Shown: positions 8,887 to 18,266, counted from the first letter of the stretch. The stretch: 64,000 nucleotides of DNA from Regnicoccus frigidus (GCA_025194985.1 JAOANE010000031.1:1-64000), one strand, 5' to 3'. Made by a program: numbers and translations. The notes: generated by a model not told the origin, from the sequence alone.

Positions 8887-10488
8887 TCAACCCAGGGCGG
8901 GAAGCCGGCTGAGGGCAATCACGCTTTGGTTAGCCACGGTCTGGGCCAGGGCGGTGGTGCTGGCGCCGTAGAAGTCGATCGCCAGGCGGGGCCAGAAGCC
9001 GATCGCCAGAGTGGGCACAAGCAACACCAGGCCGATCACCAGTTCGCGCGGTCGCATGTCACCCAGCACGGCCAAGGCCGGAATCCGTGGGCCAAAGAAC
9101 ACGCGCCGGCACATCGAGAGCAAATACACCGGTGTGAGCACCAGGCCGATCGCCGCCAGCAGCACCGTGACGATGCGGAAGCTGGTGGTGAAGCCTTCGT
9201 TGCTGGTGACACCGAGGAACACCGTGATCTCACTGACAAAACCGCTCATGCCTGGCAGGGCAAGGGAGGCGAGCGAACTGGCCAGGAAGAAGGCGAAGGT
9301 GATCGGCAGCACTTTCGCTAGGCCACCCATGTTCGGGATCGACAGGGTCTTGGTGCGCTCGTAGAACACGCCGGTGACAAAGAACATCGAAGCGGCGATC
9401 AGCCCGTGGCTGATCATCTGCAACATGGCGCCGCTCATGCCGAGGCTGTTGATCGCGCCGATGCCAAGTAGCACGAAGCCCATGTGACTCACCGAACTGC
9501 AGGCAATCCTTCGCTTGACGTTGTCCTGGGCAAAGGCGTTGAGGGCCCCGTAAATGATGTTGACGATGCCGAGCACGATCAGAGCCGGGGCGAGCCGCAG
9601 ATGCACCTCCGGCAGCATCTGCACGTTGAAGCGCAGCAGGGCATAACCGCCCATCTTCAGCAGCACGCCGGCCAGCAACATCGACACCGGTGCACTCGCC
9701 TCACCGTGCGCGTCGGGCAGCCAGGTGTGCAGGGGAAAGATCGGCAACTTGACGCCGAAGCCCACCAGGAAACCGAGGTAACAGAGCAAGCCAAAGCTGC
9801 CGCCATAGGAGCGGCTGCTCAGGTCAGCGAGATTCAAGGTGAAGCTGTCACCGCCGAGAGCGAGAGCCAGGCCACTGACCAGGATCAGCAGCGATGCGGT
9901 GGCGGTGTAGAGGATGAACTTGGTGGCGGCGTACTGGCGCTGGGCCCCACCCCAGATCGCGATCAGCAGGTACACCGGCACCAGCTCCAGTTCCCAGGCC
10001 AGGAAGAAGAGCAGAAAGTCCTGGGAGAGGAACACCAGCGACTGGGCCGAGGCCTGCAGCAGCAGCAGGCCGAAGTAGAGGTTGGTCTTGCTGTTCACGT
10101 TCCAGCTGGCCGCCACCGCCAGCAGGGTGACCAGGCCACTGAGCACGACCAGCGGTGCCGAGAGGCCATCGGCGGCCAGCGACCACTCCAAGCCCAGGAA
10201 CGGCACCCAGGGCACCCGCTCCACCAGCTGCAGGGCGCTGCTGCCGCCATCGAAGCGCTGGCTGAACACCCAGAGCATCAGCAGCAGATCAGCTAGCAGC
10301 ACCACCAGGGCCACCGTGCGCGGCCCGCGGGGGTCCGTGCCATCACCCGGCAACAGGGGCAGCAGCAGGGCGCCAGTGGCCGGCAGCAAGGCGATCAGGC
10401 TGAGCCAGGGGAACTCTGTGGTGAGCCGGCTTGTGGCCGAAAGGAGCAGGGGGGCGTCCATGGCAGCCAGCAAGGGATCCGGTGTCAC
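8887..10488 (-). CDS. ndhD: NAD(P)H-quinone oxidoreductase subunit 4 (NDH-1 chain M)
   Basis: A 533-residue, highly hydrophobic protein with about fourteen predicted membrane helices and the proton-translocating antiporter-like domain (Proton_antipo_M). Segments such as KLPIFPLHTWLPDAHGEA and the ARG/LYS-containing helices are characteristic of NdhD/NuoM. In the cyanobacterial thylakoid membrane NDH-1 takes electrons from ferredoxin, feeds plastoquinone and drives respiration and cyclic flow; NdhD variants define which complex (NDH-1L or the CO2-uptake forms) is built. I cannot assign the paralogue number from sequence alone. The start may be the GTG at 10488 or the in-frame ATG at 10461, which would remove nine residues. 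Confidence 0.93.
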   Translation of the reverse strand: MTPDPLLAAMDAPLLLSATSRLTTEFPWLSLIALLPATGALLLPLLPGDGTDPRGPRTVALVVLLADLLLMLWVFSQRFDGGSSALQLVERVPWVPFLGLEWSLAADGLSAPLVVLSGLVTLLAVAASWNVNSKTNLYFGLLLLQASAQSLVFLSQDFLLFFLAWELELVPVYLLIAIWGGAQRQYAATKFILYTATASLLILVSGLALALGGDSFTLNLADLSSRSYGGSFGLLCYLGFLVGFGVKLPIFPLHTWLPDAHGEASAPVSMLLAGVLLKMGGYALLRFNVQMLPEVHLRLAPALIVLGIVNIIYGALNAFAQDNVKRRIACSSVSHMGFVLLGIGAINSLGMSGAMLQMISHGLIAASMFFVTGVFYERTKTLSIPNMGGLAKVLPITFAFFLASSLASLALPGMSGFVSEITVFLGVTSNEGFTTSFRIVTVLLAAIGLVLTPVYLLSMCRRVFFGPRIPALAVLGDMRPRELVIGLVLLVPTLAIGFWPRLAIDFYGASTTALAQTVANQSVIALSRLPALG

Positions 10489-10527
10489 CGGTGACCCGGC
10501 GGTGGCGAATTTATCAGTTGGGTAGAA

Positions 10528-11502
10528 CTACTCAGGGCGATCTTCAATGGCCTGCCAGCGGCTGCCGTGGTGCTGAAGCTCGAGCACTTCGGCCCGTGAG
10601 GCGACGCCTTCCTTCTCCCAGGCCTCCACCATGGCGCGCCCCACGTGAGCGGCCTTGTCCGCGGTGCTCAGGGCCATCAGGCTCGGCCCTGCTCCACTGA
10701 TCACACACCCCCAGGCGCCACTCGCCAGGGCCGCCGCGTGCACGGCCCGTCCGCCTTGGATCAGGCCCCAGCGGTAGGGCTCGTGCAGCCGGTCGTGCAT
10801 GCCATCGGCGATCAGATCGCCGTTGCCGGTGCGCAACCCCTGCAGCAGCAAGGTGAGCGAGCCGAGATTGACGACGGCATCGGTGATCGCCACGTGGCGC
10901 GGCATCACTCGCCGGGCCTCACTAGTTGGCAGACGCAGCGCTGGGATGGTGATCACCACCTTGACGGCTTCATTCCATTCGCAGCGCACCACCCGCCAGC
11001 GATTGGAGGCCGCCTTGGCGGTCAGGCAGAGCCCTCCCAGCAACGACGGCACGACGTTGTCGGGATGGCCCTCGATGTCAATGGCCAGCTCCAGCAGCTT
11101 TTCCTTGCTCAGCGGCTCTCCCACTAGGGCATTGGCACCGATCAGGCCGGCCACGATCGCCGTGGCGCTGCTGCCCAGGCCCCGTGCCGGCGGCACGGCC
11201 AGCCGTACCCGCGCTTCTAGCGCCACCGGCTCCTCGCCCGCCTCCTTCCAGACCCGCTGGGCAGAGCGGTAAACGAGGTTGTCAGGTCCCCCGCGCAGGT
11301 GGGAGCCCTCACTGCCATCGATCAGCAGATCGAAGCGCTCGCCATCTCCTTCGATGCAGCGCAGCACGAAGCGGTTGTTCAGGTCCAGGGCAGCGCCAAG
11401 GCAATCAAACCCCGGCCCGAGATTGGCCGTGGTGGCGGGAACATTCACCTCGACTGCCTGGCCGAGTCGCGGCCGCACCATGTTGTCTGCCCTGCTTGGC
11501 AC
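10528..11502 (-). CDS. thrB: Homoserine kinase
   Basis: A 324-residue GHMP-family kinase that phosphorylates L-homoserine with ATP, the step before threonine synthase. The ATP-binding motif PPARGLGSSATA is clear, the N-terminal strand VPATTANLGPGFDCLG matches ThrB, and the C-terminal SGAGPSLMAL motif is the third GHMP motif. Length is normal. It lies on the minus strand between glk upstream and ndhD downstream, 30 and 39 bp away, in the same orientation, so thrS-glk-thrB-ndhD could be transcribed together. No attenuator-like structure is visible before it. Confidence 0.95.
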   Translation of the reverse strand: MPSRADNMVRPRLGQAVEVNVPATTANLGPGFDCLGAALDLNNRFVLRCIEGDGERFDLLIDGSEGSHLRGGPDNLVYRSAQRVWKEAGEEPVALEARVRLAVPPARGLGSSATAIVAGLIGANALVGEPLSKEKLLELAIDIEGHPDNVVPSLLGGLCLTAKAASNRWRVVRCEWNEAVKVVITIPALRLPTSEARRVMPRHVAITDAVVNLGSLTLLLQGLRTGNGDLIADGMHDRLHEPYRWGLIQGGRAVHAAALASGAWGCVISGAGPSLMALSTADKAAHVGRAMVEAWEKEGVASRAEVLELQHHGSRWQAIEDRPE

Positions 11503-11532
11503 AGTGTCCCACTTGCCCGATCACGGGTTGAA

Positions 11533-12600
11533 TCAAGGGCATGGCGTGTCGTGGCTCCCCGCCAACATTCGCGCCCGACAGGCGGCGCTGAATAGCCCGA
11601 CGCCCGGGTCAACGATTGCCCTCAGTGGGATGGCCTCAAGCACCGGCGAGAGGCGCCCTTTGGCGCTGAACGGCTCCAGGAAGGCAGGCGAGCGCAGGCG
11701 ATGCAAAAGTTTGGCGGCGGTGCCACCACCCACCCAGAGGCCACCGCGGCAAAGGCAGTGCAGGGCCAGATCACCGGCCACGCTGCCGTAGGCCCCCAGC
11801 CAGAGGCTGAGCGCGCCTGCGGACAGAGGATCGCCGTCGTCGGCGGCCGCTGACACCAAAGCCGGCAGGTCCGGTCGATCGGGTCGGCCGTCCCGTTCGG
11901 CGGCGGCCCAGGCCAGGGCTGGCTCAGCCAGGGAATGGGAATCGGCGCTGGGGGCTTCCATCAGCATCCAGCGGAACAGATGGCCGAGGCCGGTGCCGCT
12001 CACCACCCGCTCCACTGAGAGGCGATCGAGGCGAAGGTCGTCTTGAAGCCATTGCTTGAGCCGCCATTCAGCGCTCAGGCGAGGGGCGAATTCGGCGTGG
12101 GCCGCCTCGCTGGCCATGGCGATCAGGCCGGACGGCCCAGGCACGCCGATCGCGGTGCCAAGCCCGGTGCCAGCGCCGAGCACCGCCAAGGGTGCACTGA
12201 GCAGCGGCTCCTTAGCCGGCAAAGGCCGCAGGGCCTGCTGCTGATCGGCAGCCAGATGGGGCAGGCCATACACGAGCACGGCGAAATCGTTGACCAGCTC
12301 CAAAGAGTCCAGGCCGCAGGAAGCCGCCAACTGCTGCTGATCCAGCTGCCAGGGAAGGTTGGTCACCTTCACCTGGCCGCCGATCACCGGGCCGGCGACG
12401 GCGAAGCAGCCATGGCTGGGCGCCTCTGTTGTTAAAGAATCAGCGGCGGCCAGGAAGTGGCTCACCATTGCGGCGAAATCAGGCCAGGCCTGGGAGGGGT
12501 AGCGACCGTGGCGCTGCTGCTCCAGCCGCCCGCCATCGAGCCGGTAGGTGGCCAGGAGGGTCTTGGTGCCGCCGATGTCGCCAGCCAGCAGAAGGGTCAT
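11533..12600 (-). CDS. glk: Glucokinase
   Basis: A 355-residue glucokinase of the bacterial Glk family, which phosphorylates glucose to glucose-6-phosphate with ATP. The phosphate-binding DIGGT is at residues 8-12. The substrate-binding region with LVNDFAVLVYGL and the adenosine-binding GAGTGLGTA segment are present. The ATG overlaps the stop of thrS by four bases (ATGA), so translation is probably coupled. It is distinct from the ROK-type protein at 3385-4278, giving this genome two sugar-kinase-type genes within 9 kb. Confidence 0.93.
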   Translation of the reverse strand: MTLLLAGDIGGTKTLLATYRLDGGRLEQQRHGRYPSQAWPDFAAMVSHFLAAADSLTTEAPSHGCFAVAGPVIGGQVKVTNLPWQLDQQQLAASCGLDSLELVNDFAVLVYGLPHLAADQQQALRPLPAKEPLLSAPLAVLGAGTGLGTAIGVPGPSGLIAMASEAAHAEFAPRLSAEWRLKQWLQDDLRLDRLSVERVVSGTGLGHLFRWMLMEAPSADSHSLAEPALAWAAAERDGRPDRPDLPALVSAAADDGDPLSAGALSLWLGAYGSVAGDLALHCLCRGGLWVGGGTAAKLLHRLRSPAFLEPFSAKGRLSPVLEAIPLRAIVDPGVGLFSAACRARMLAGSHDTPCP

Positions 12601-14426
12601 GGGGAGTCCAGGGCCAGGGATGCGCAGCGTTGTTGGTTGGCGGCACCGGCGGCGCTGAGCAGATCGGCAACGGCGACGCTGCCGAGATCACCGTCGCGGC
12701 GGCTGCGCAAGCTAACGCTGCCAGCTTCAGCTTCCTTGGCCCCGATCACAGCCAGCAGCGGGATTTTTTGCTGTTCGCCGAGGCGAATGAGCTTGCCTAG
12801 CCGCTCGCCGCTGCGATCGAGGCTGGAGCGCACGCCAGCGGCCCGCAGCTTGCTCTGGAGATCGGCCGCAAACGCAAGCGCCCCATCGCTCACCGGCAGC
12901 AGGCGGATCTGCTCAGGTGCCAGCCAGAACGGGAAGTCACCGGCGTAGTTCTCCACCATGATCGCGAAGAATCGCTCTAGCGAGCCAAAGATGGCGCGGT
13001 GAATCATGATCGGGCGTTGGCGACTGCCGTCGGCGGCCACGTACTCCAGATCGAAACGCTCGGGCAGGTTGAAGTCGAGCTGGATCGTTGAGCACTGCCA
13101 GAGACGGCCGATGGCATCTTCGATCTTGATGTCGATCTTGGGGCCGTAGAAGGCGCCCCCCCCTTCATCGACTGTGTAGGCCCAGCCCTTGCGCTCAAGC
13201 GCGTCGATCAGGCCCTGGGTGGCCAGCTCCCAGACGGCATCCTCGCCAATTGATTTCTCTGGACGGGTGGAGAGGTTGATCTCGTAGGTGTTGAAATCGA
13301 AGGTGGAGAGGATCTGCTCGGTGAGGTTGAGAACGCCGAGGATCTCGTCGCCGATCTGATCGGGCAGGCAAAAGATGTGGGCGTCATCCTGGGTGAAGCC
13401 CCGCACCCGCATCAGCCCGTGCATCACGCCGGGGCGTTCGTAGCGGTAGACGGTGCCCAGTTCAGCCCAGCGGATCGGCAGCTCGCGGTAGGAACGCAGC
13501 CGGCTGGCGTAGGTGAGCACGTGGAACGGGCAGTTCATCGGCTTGAGCTGGAACTGGCGCTCATCCACCTGCATCGGCCCGAACATGCTCTCGCTGTAGA
13601 AGTCGAGATGGCCGGAGGTTTTCCAGAGGCTGAGATCGGCCACATGGGGGGTGTAGAGGAGCTCGTAATCGGCCGCGAAGTGGGCTTCGCGCCAGAACTC
13701 CTCAATCAGCAGGCGGATGCGCGCGCCGCGCGGATGCCAGAACACCAGGCCGGCTCCGGCCTCGTCTTCGATCGAAAAGAGATCCAGATCGATGCCGAGA
13801 CGACGATGATCCCTGCGCAGGGCCTCCTGCTTACGGCGCTGGTATTCGGCCAATTGCTCGGGGGTCTCCCAGGCCGTGCCGTAGATCCGCTGCAGCTGGG
13901 CGTTGTTTTCATCGCCCCGCCAATAGGCGCCAGCCACACTCTCGAGGTCGAAGGCTTTGGCGTTGAGTTCGCCGGTGTTGGCCATATGCGGGCCAGCGCA
14001 GAGATCCCACCAGCCTTCGCCGAGGGTGTAGAGGGTGATCGGCTCAACCAAGCCGGCGAGGATCTCGAGCTTGTACGGCTCGTTCTGGGCTCGGATGCGC
14101 GCTTCAGCGTCACCCCGGCTCAGCTCGATCCTCTCCAGCGGCAGGCGACGGCCAATGATTTTGCCCATCTCCTTTTTGATCGCCTTGAGATCGACCTCCG
14201 TGAAGGGCTCGGGATGGTCAAAGTCGTAGTAGAAGCCGGTTTCAGTCCAAGGGCCGATCGTGACCTTCGCCTCAGGGAAGAGCGTCTGCACTGCCAGGGC
14301 CAGCACGTGGCTCATTGAGTGACGAATGCGCAGCAGCTGGGGGCTCTGGCTGGTTTTAGGCAGGGCGATCGGGGCAGAGGCCGGCTGGGTCTGCGCGCCT
14401 GGCAGCGACGGTGCGGGCACGAGCAA
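12597..14426 (-). CDS. thrS: Threonyl-tRNA synthetase
   Basis: A class II aminoacyl-tRNA synthetase of about 609 residues that charges tRNA-Thr. The second editing domain region (HSMSHVLALAV), the zinc/catalytic core with NCPFHVLTY, motif 2 (YRYERPGVMHGL...RVRGFTQDD) and motif 3 (IHRAIFGSLERF) are all present, followed by an anticodon-binding domain. It lacks the N-terminal TGS domain of the E. coli enzyme, as picocyanobacterial ThrRS does. The start used is TTG at 14426, because no ATG occurs before residue 38 and the preceding residues (LPKTSQSPQLLRIRHS) look like real family sequence. The gene is divergent from the TM2 gene about 36 bp away. Confidence 0.95.
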   Translation of the reverse strand: MLVPAPSLPGAQTQPASAPIALPKTSQSPQLLRIRHSMSHVLALAVQTLFPEAKVTIGPWTETGFYYDFDHPEPFTEVDLKAIKKEMGKIIGRRLPLERIELSRGDAEARIRAQNEPYKLEILAGLVEPITLYTLGEGWWDLCAGPHMANTGELNAKAFDLESVAGAYWRGDENNAQLQRIYGTAWETPEQLAEYQRRKQEALRRDHRRLGIDLDLFSIEDEAGAGLVFWHPRGARIRLLIEEFWREAHFAADYELLYTPHVADLSLWKTSGHLDFYSESMFGPMQVDERQFQLKPMNCPFHVLTYASRLRSYRELPIRWAELGTVYRYERPGVMHGLMRVRGFTQDDAHIFCLPDQIGDEILGVLNLTEQILSTFDFNTYEINLSTRPEKSIGEDAVWELATQGLIDALERKGWAYTVDEGGGAFYGPKIDIKIEDAIGRLWQCSTIQLDFNLPERFDLEYVAADGSRQRPIMIHRAIFGSLERFFAIMVENYAGDFPFWLAPEQIRLLPVSDGALAFAADLQSKLRAAGVRSSLDRSGERLGKLIRLGEQQKIPLLAVIGAKEAEAGSVSLRSRRDGDLGSVAVADLLSAAGAANQQRCASLALDSP

Positions 14427-14462
14427 AGCCTTGAAGTGGTTTGAATCCTATTGTCGCAACCG

Positions 14463-14966
14463 ATGCGGCACCGCTTCCCCAGCTCCCGACTGCCTCAATC
14501 AAGATTGCCTTCATCACGGCTGCCTGAATCCCGATCCATCGGCCTGGGCTATCTGTTCTGGGCCGCCTCCCTGCTGGGAATCTGCGGGTTACAGCGTTTT
14601 TATCTGCGCAAACCCGTCAGCGGAGCGCTGTGGTTGTTCACACTGGGCTGGTGCGGGATCGGTCAGCTGGTTGATCTTTTTCTGCTGCCCTCCATGGTCG
14701 AGCAGGCCAACATGCCGCTGCGCCTGGCTGAGGCCCTGCAGAGCAACCAGGAAAGCGAGCACCCATCCCTGGAGAAACAACTGTTGCTTTTGGCCCGCTC
14801 GCGGCGCCTGGAGGGGTTCACGATCAATGACGCCATCTTGAGCCTCCAGACCGGCAACAACCAGAGCAGCGATGCGGTCCGCAGCGAAATCGAACGGCTG
14901 CTGCATGCCCATCTACTTGATGTCGGCAACGACGCCCAGGGCCGGGTGGTGTACCGCGAGCCCTAA
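14463..14966 (+). CDS. TM2-domain membrane protein
   Basis: A small membrane protein of about 167 residues from the ATG at 14463 (a TTG at 14451 is possible). The N-terminus contains a near-repeat of the peptide SSRLPxSRLP. The TM2 domain follows, with two membrane helices (YLFWAASLLGICGLQRFYL and ALWLFTLGWCGIGQLVDLF) separated by the usual short polar turn. The C-terminal half is a soluble helical region containing LLLLARSRRLEGFTINDAIL. TM2 proteins are widespread in bacteria but their role is poorly known. The stop codon interlocks with that of the convergent muramidase gene (CTAA). Confidence 0.8.
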   Translation: MRHRFPSSRLPQSRLPSSRLPESRSIGLGYLFWAASLLGICGLQRFYLRKPVSGALWLFTLGWCGIGQLVDLFLLPSMVEQANMPLRLAEALQSNQESEHPSLEKQLLLLARSRRLEGFTINDAILSLQTGNNQSSDAVRSEIERLLHAHLLDVGNDAQGRVVYREP

Positions 14967-15640
14967 GCCGCCAGGCCGGCATCCCGGCGCCTGGTTTCCA
15001 GCATCCGCTGGTGGAAGAGGCGCAGAGCTGAGGCGGTTTTGGCCGGCTGCCCGTAGGCGCTGGCTCCGTTGACCATCGGGAAGGAGGCCCATTCGCGCGA
15101 AAGTTTGTCGAGGGTGCGATCGCAAAGCACGCCACGATCAATCGCTGCCAAGGCGCCGCGCCGCTCCACCAAATCGAGGGCGGCCTGATCCTGGCTGGCA
15201 GGTCCAAACCCCGACAGGCCAAGGCGGCTCTGTGCCGCACGCCAGGTGGCAGGCAGAAATTGATAGGCGCCAGCAGCGGCGCTGGCGTAGCGCCTGACCA
15301 CAACGACATCGGGGTGGCGGGCCATGCTCTTGAAACGGCCGCCGCCGTACAGGGTGAGGTAGCCCGAAACGCTGCCACCGTTCCAGGTGCCCTCTGCGTA
15401 GCGAATCGTGTCCAGCGCAGCCCGGCGCTCCGGTGTGATCCGGTACAGCCCCGGTCCTTTGACAACTGCATCCACCGGGGGGGTCATGGCGAGACCTCTT
15501 GCTGGGATTGGATCCGGCGGCGGAGCCATGGCAGTCGTCCTCGCGGACGTCGCGGCCAGGCAGAGCAAAGGGAAACCCACCAGCAGACCCACCTGGGTCA
15601 GGGGATGGAGGGGTGCTGGCCGCTCAAGCCTGAAACGCAT
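14963..15640 (-). CDS. Secreted muramidase-like protein (GH104 / lambda-lysozyme type)
   Basis: A 225-residue protein with an N-terminal hydrophobic segment (VGLLVGFPLLCLAATS) consistent with export. The mature part resembles glycoside hydrolase family 104 (lambda R endolysin, lytic transglycosylase fold): an RYAEGT motif with the probable catalytic Glu, the GYLTLYGGGRF turn, and the strong signature AAGAYQFLPATW. It would cut peptidoglycan, either for wall remodelling or as a domesticated phage lysozyme; the same family is found in many picocyanobacterial chromosomes without a nearby prophage, and no other phage gene is visible here. Catalytic assignment is from family similarity. Confidence 0.8.
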   Translation of the reverse strand: MRFRLERPAPLHPLTQVGLLVGFPLLCLAATSARTTAMAPPPDPIPARGLAMTPPVDAVVKGPGLYRITPERRAALDTIRYAEGTWNGGSVSGYLTLYGGGRFKSMARHPDVVVVRRYASAAAGAYQFLPATWRAAQSRLGLSGFGPASQDQAALDLVERRGALAAIDRGVLCDRTLDKLSREWASFPMVNGASAYGQPAKTASALRLFHQRMLETRRRDAGLAA

Positions 15641-15894
15641 CGGCTGTATCGATTAAGAACTGCCATGAGATTGTGCTTTTCGCTACGGATCGCTGGCAAG
15701 AGCTGGCCGGCCGCCCTTGACAAGGGTTCGTAGAAATGCTTACCCGGTGAATTGACTGGCTACGGAGTCTTCCGTTGTCGGGTTGCCACAGGAAACGATC
15801 AGATCAACTGATCAAAAAGCTGGGGTGGATCAGTCTCTGAGCGGGACATCGACCGGGCTGTTGGACTGAATTTATCGCTCCGGAGCCAGCCGCT
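15641..15894. other. Intergenic gap between muramidase and trpS genes
   Basis: This 254-bp gap lies between the start of the muramidase gene and the end of trpS, both on the minus strand. It holds a 6-bp inverted repeat (GATCAG at 15797, CTGATC at 15808) next to a short A run, which is too weak to call a terminator. I see no small gene or RNA in it. The muramidase promoter probably lies here. Confidence 0.4.
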
Positions 15895-16911
15895 TCAGCT
15901 CGCTGCTAGAAAACCCAACGCCGTGCGCACCCGCTCCAGCGTCGCCCCGGCCACCGCCGAGGCGCGCTCCCGGCCATCGCGCAGGACAGACTCAAGAGTG
16001 CTGGGATCGGCGCGGATCGCCCCATAACGCTCCCGTAGAGGTCGCAGGGCTTCCACCGCCGCCTCAGCCAACAACGGCTTGAACCGACCCCAGCCCATCG
16101 AGGCGCACTCGAGAGCAGCCTGCTCTCGGCTGCTACCGCTGAGAAGCGCATACAAACTGAGCAAATTGTCGGCCTCAGGGCGCTCAGGATTGCCGAACTC
16201 CAGCCCCATGGCCGGGTCGGTCTTGGCCCGCTTGATCTTCTTGGTGATCAGCTCAGGGGTATCGAGCAGGTTGAGGCGGGAGCCCTCATTGGGGTCGCTC
16301 TTGCTCATCTTGCTGCGTCCATCGCTGAGGCTCATGACCCGGGCACCCTCGGCGAGGATCATCGGCTCGGGCACCTTCAGCAGGGCCTGATCGGCTGGCG
16401 CAAAGCGGGCGTTCACGCGCTGCTGGGCGATGTTGCGGGCCAGCTCCAGGTGCTGTTTCTGGTCTTCCCCCACCGGCACCAGGTCGGCGTCATAGAGAAG
16501 GATGTCGGCGGCCATCAGCACCGGGTAATCGAGCAGCCCCACCGAGACGTTGTCGCCCTGCTTGATCGCCTTCTCCTTGAACTGGATCATCCGCTCCAGC
16601 CAGTTCAATGGCGTCAGGCAGTTGAGCAGCCAGGTGAGCTCGGCGTGGGCAGCCACCTGGCTTTGAACGAAGACGGTGGAGCGCTGCGGATCAATGCCAC
16701 AGGCCAGGTAAAGGGCTGCGGTGCGCAACGTGGACTCCGCCAGCTCAGCCGGATCGTGGGGGACCGTGATGGCGTGGAGATCAACCACACAAAAAAACGG
16801 CTCGTGGCTCTCCTGCAGGGCCACCCAGTTGCGGATGGCCCCCAGCCAGTTGCCCAGATGCAAGGCGCCGCTGGGTTGAACCCCGGAGAGAACCCTGGGG
16901 CGATCACTCAC
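15895..16911 (-). CDS. trpS: Tryptophanyl-tRNA synthetase
   Basis: A class I aminoacyl-tRNA synthetase of 338 residues that charges tRNA-Trp. The HIGH-type signature is HLGN at residues 18-21 and the KMSKS loop is at 201-205. Length and the QPSGALHLGNWLG start fit bacterial TrpRS. Its ATG overlaps the stop of the upstream RG-rich gene by four bases (ATGA), implying coupled translation. No T-box or attenuator is visible. Confidence 0.96.
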   Translation of the reverse strand: MSDRPRVLSGVQPSGALHLGNWLGAIRNWVALQESHEPFFCVVDLHAITVPHDPAELAESTLRTAALYLACGIDPQRSTVFVQSQVAAHAELTWLLNCLTPLNWLERMIQFKEKAIKQGDNVSVGLLDYPVLMAADILLYDADLVPVGEDQKQHLELARNIAQQRVNARFAPADQALLKVPEPMILAEGARVMSLSDGRSKMSKSDPNEGSRLNLLDTPELITKKIKRAKTDPAMGLEFGNPERPEADNLLSLYALLSGSSREQAALECASMGWGRFKPLLAEAAVEALRPLRERYGAIRADPSTLESVLRDGRERASAVAGATLERVRTALGFLAAS

Positions 16912-17723
16912 GGCTGGGTGTCGCCGCTGTCGGGATCAGCGGCAGGTTCGAGCGACGGTTCAATCGTTACCGGTAAGGGACCGTCTGCTGCTGGATCGGG
17001 CTCGTTGCTCGCCACTTGGTGCAGGGAGGGATCGAGCAGGGGCGCCACCTCCACCAACGGCGTGTCGTCGACCGGGGCTGGCGGGGCCGGTTGGGGCCGG
17101 CTGGGCCTAGCAAACGGATCGGAGCGGCTGGGGTTCCGCTCGCCGGAGCGAACGATCCCGCGCCCTTCTCCACGTCCTTCACCGCGGCCGTCGCGACGGC
17201 CGTCACCGCGGCCCTCCAGGCGCCGCACGCTGCTGGCTTCCCGGGACGGTTCCGGACGGTCGCCAGCCTGGGCCCGGTGCTGGGCGAGCAGCTCATCGAG
17301 CTTGCCCAGCTCCAGCAATTGGGCCACGGTGCGGATCGAGAAACCAAGGGCCGCCACAGGGGTGCGCAGCTGGAACGTCTCTTGGATCAGCTGGGCAGCC
17401 CGTTGTTCGTTGTCACTCAGGCGGATCCGGTAGCCACCGGTCTCCCTGTTGCCATCGCGGCCACCCTCTCGATTGCCGTCCCTGCCGCCACCCTGACCGC
17501 GGACCCGCTCACGGCGCCCTTCGCGAGGCTCCGTACGAGCCGGCTCCCCGGAAGCCAGAGCCTCAGCTGCCGCCTGAGGTTCTGGCGTTCCCAGAGGCTC
17601 AGCAATGACCTCGGTCTCGGGCGTCCCGGACTGCTCCTGCGAAGCCTGAGAAATGGCTGTGTCGTTCTGACTGCTGTTGCTCTGATCCGTGTTGCCCTGA
17701 TCCGTGCTGTTTTGATCGGCCAT
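16908..17723 (-). CDS. RG-rich, low-complexity protein of unknown function next to trpS
   Basis: A 271-residue protein I cannot assign to a known family. The N-terminus is rich in Asp, Asn, Gln and Ser. Two blocks of short Arg/Gly repeats (GRDGNRE-like near residues 80-95, and GRGEGRG-like near residues 170-190) flank a compact, probably helical segment of about 55 residues (LSDNEQRAAQLIQETF...LLELGKLDELLAQ). The C-terminus is Pro/Ala-rich and acidic. RG-repeat proteins often bind RNA, and translational coupling to trpS would suit a role near translation, but this is inference. No membrane segment or catalytic motif is visible. Confidence 0.7.
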   Translation of the reverse strand: MADQNSTDQGNTDQSNSSQNDTAISQASQEQSGTPETEVIAEPLGTPEPQAAAEALASGEPARTEPREGRRERVRGQGGGRDGNREGGRDGNRETGGYRIRLSDNEQRAAQLIQETFQLRTPVAALGFSIRTVAQLLELGKLDELLAQHRAQAGDRPEPSREASSVRRLEGRGDGRRDGRGEGRGEGRGIVRSGERNPSRSDPFARPSRPQPAPPAPVDDTPLVEVAPLLDPSLHQVASNEPDPAADGPLPVTIEPSLEPAADPDSGDTQP

Positions 17724-17759
17724 TGCCGGAGCCCTTCAATCCAGGGCAAGTTTGCCCCA

Positions 17760-18266
17760 TCAGGCGTTCCCTCTCCCGGCCATCCAGTGCAGCTGGTGTG
17801 ACTCCCTCGGCCGCCCGCGCGCGAGCACCAGCAGGGGCAAGGGCCGATCGCCCGGACGCTCAAACAGCCCTCGATAGGTGGCCAGGAAGGCCAGGTAGTC
17901 AGCCAGCGTCCAACCGTGACGGCCGTCGTCCTGGGCCTGCCAATAACGCTGCAGGGCTTGTTGGCAGGCCTGTTGGCCAAATTCCTGCCAACACAGTGAT
18001 TCCGCCAGTACAGACTCCACCCCTTGCTGCCGCAGGGTCCGGAAGCGCACCAACTCCGGAGCTGCCGCCGTGCTGTCTGGGGGCAGAACCGTGGTCAGGG
18101 TTTCGAGTGGCACAACAGCGAGCCGCAACCAACAGCGATTCAGCACCAATACCGGCAGCTGGCCATGCCAATGCTGTTGCTGCTGTTGCTGCTGCCATTG
18201 AGATTCCAGCAGGTCAGCCTGCCGGAGCGTCAGAGACAGGCCCAGCTCCCGCGTCAGCTCAACCAT
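17760..18266 (-). CDS. Conserved-type protein of unknown function downstream of CDF transporter
   Basis: A protein of about 168 residues from the ATG at 18266 that overlaps the end of the CDF transporter gene by eight bases. It is Leu/Gln-rich (a run of Gln around residues 23-30) with a probable mixed alpha/beta fold and no signal peptide or membrane helix. Segments such as DDGRHGWTLADYLAFLATYR suggest a folded domain, but I do not recognise the family. Overlap with the transporter gene implies co-expression; a link to metal homeostasis is only inference. Confidence 0.7.
   Translation of the reverse strand: MVELTRELGLSLTLRQADLLESQWQQQQQQQHWHGQLPVLVLNRCWLRLAVVPLETLTTVLPPDSTAAAPELVRFRTLRQQGVESVLAESLCWQEFGQQACQQALQRYWQAQDDGRHGWTLADYLAFLATYRGLFERPGDRPLPLLVLARGRPRESHQLHWMAGRGNA

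Noticed and set aside
14963..15640. Prophage remnant marked by the lambda-type muramidase
   Set aside because: Only one phage-like gene is present, with an export signal and core genes on both sides.
15797..15813. Terminator between the muramidase gene and trpS
   Set aside because: The 6-bp stem with a short A run is too weak and could arise by chance.
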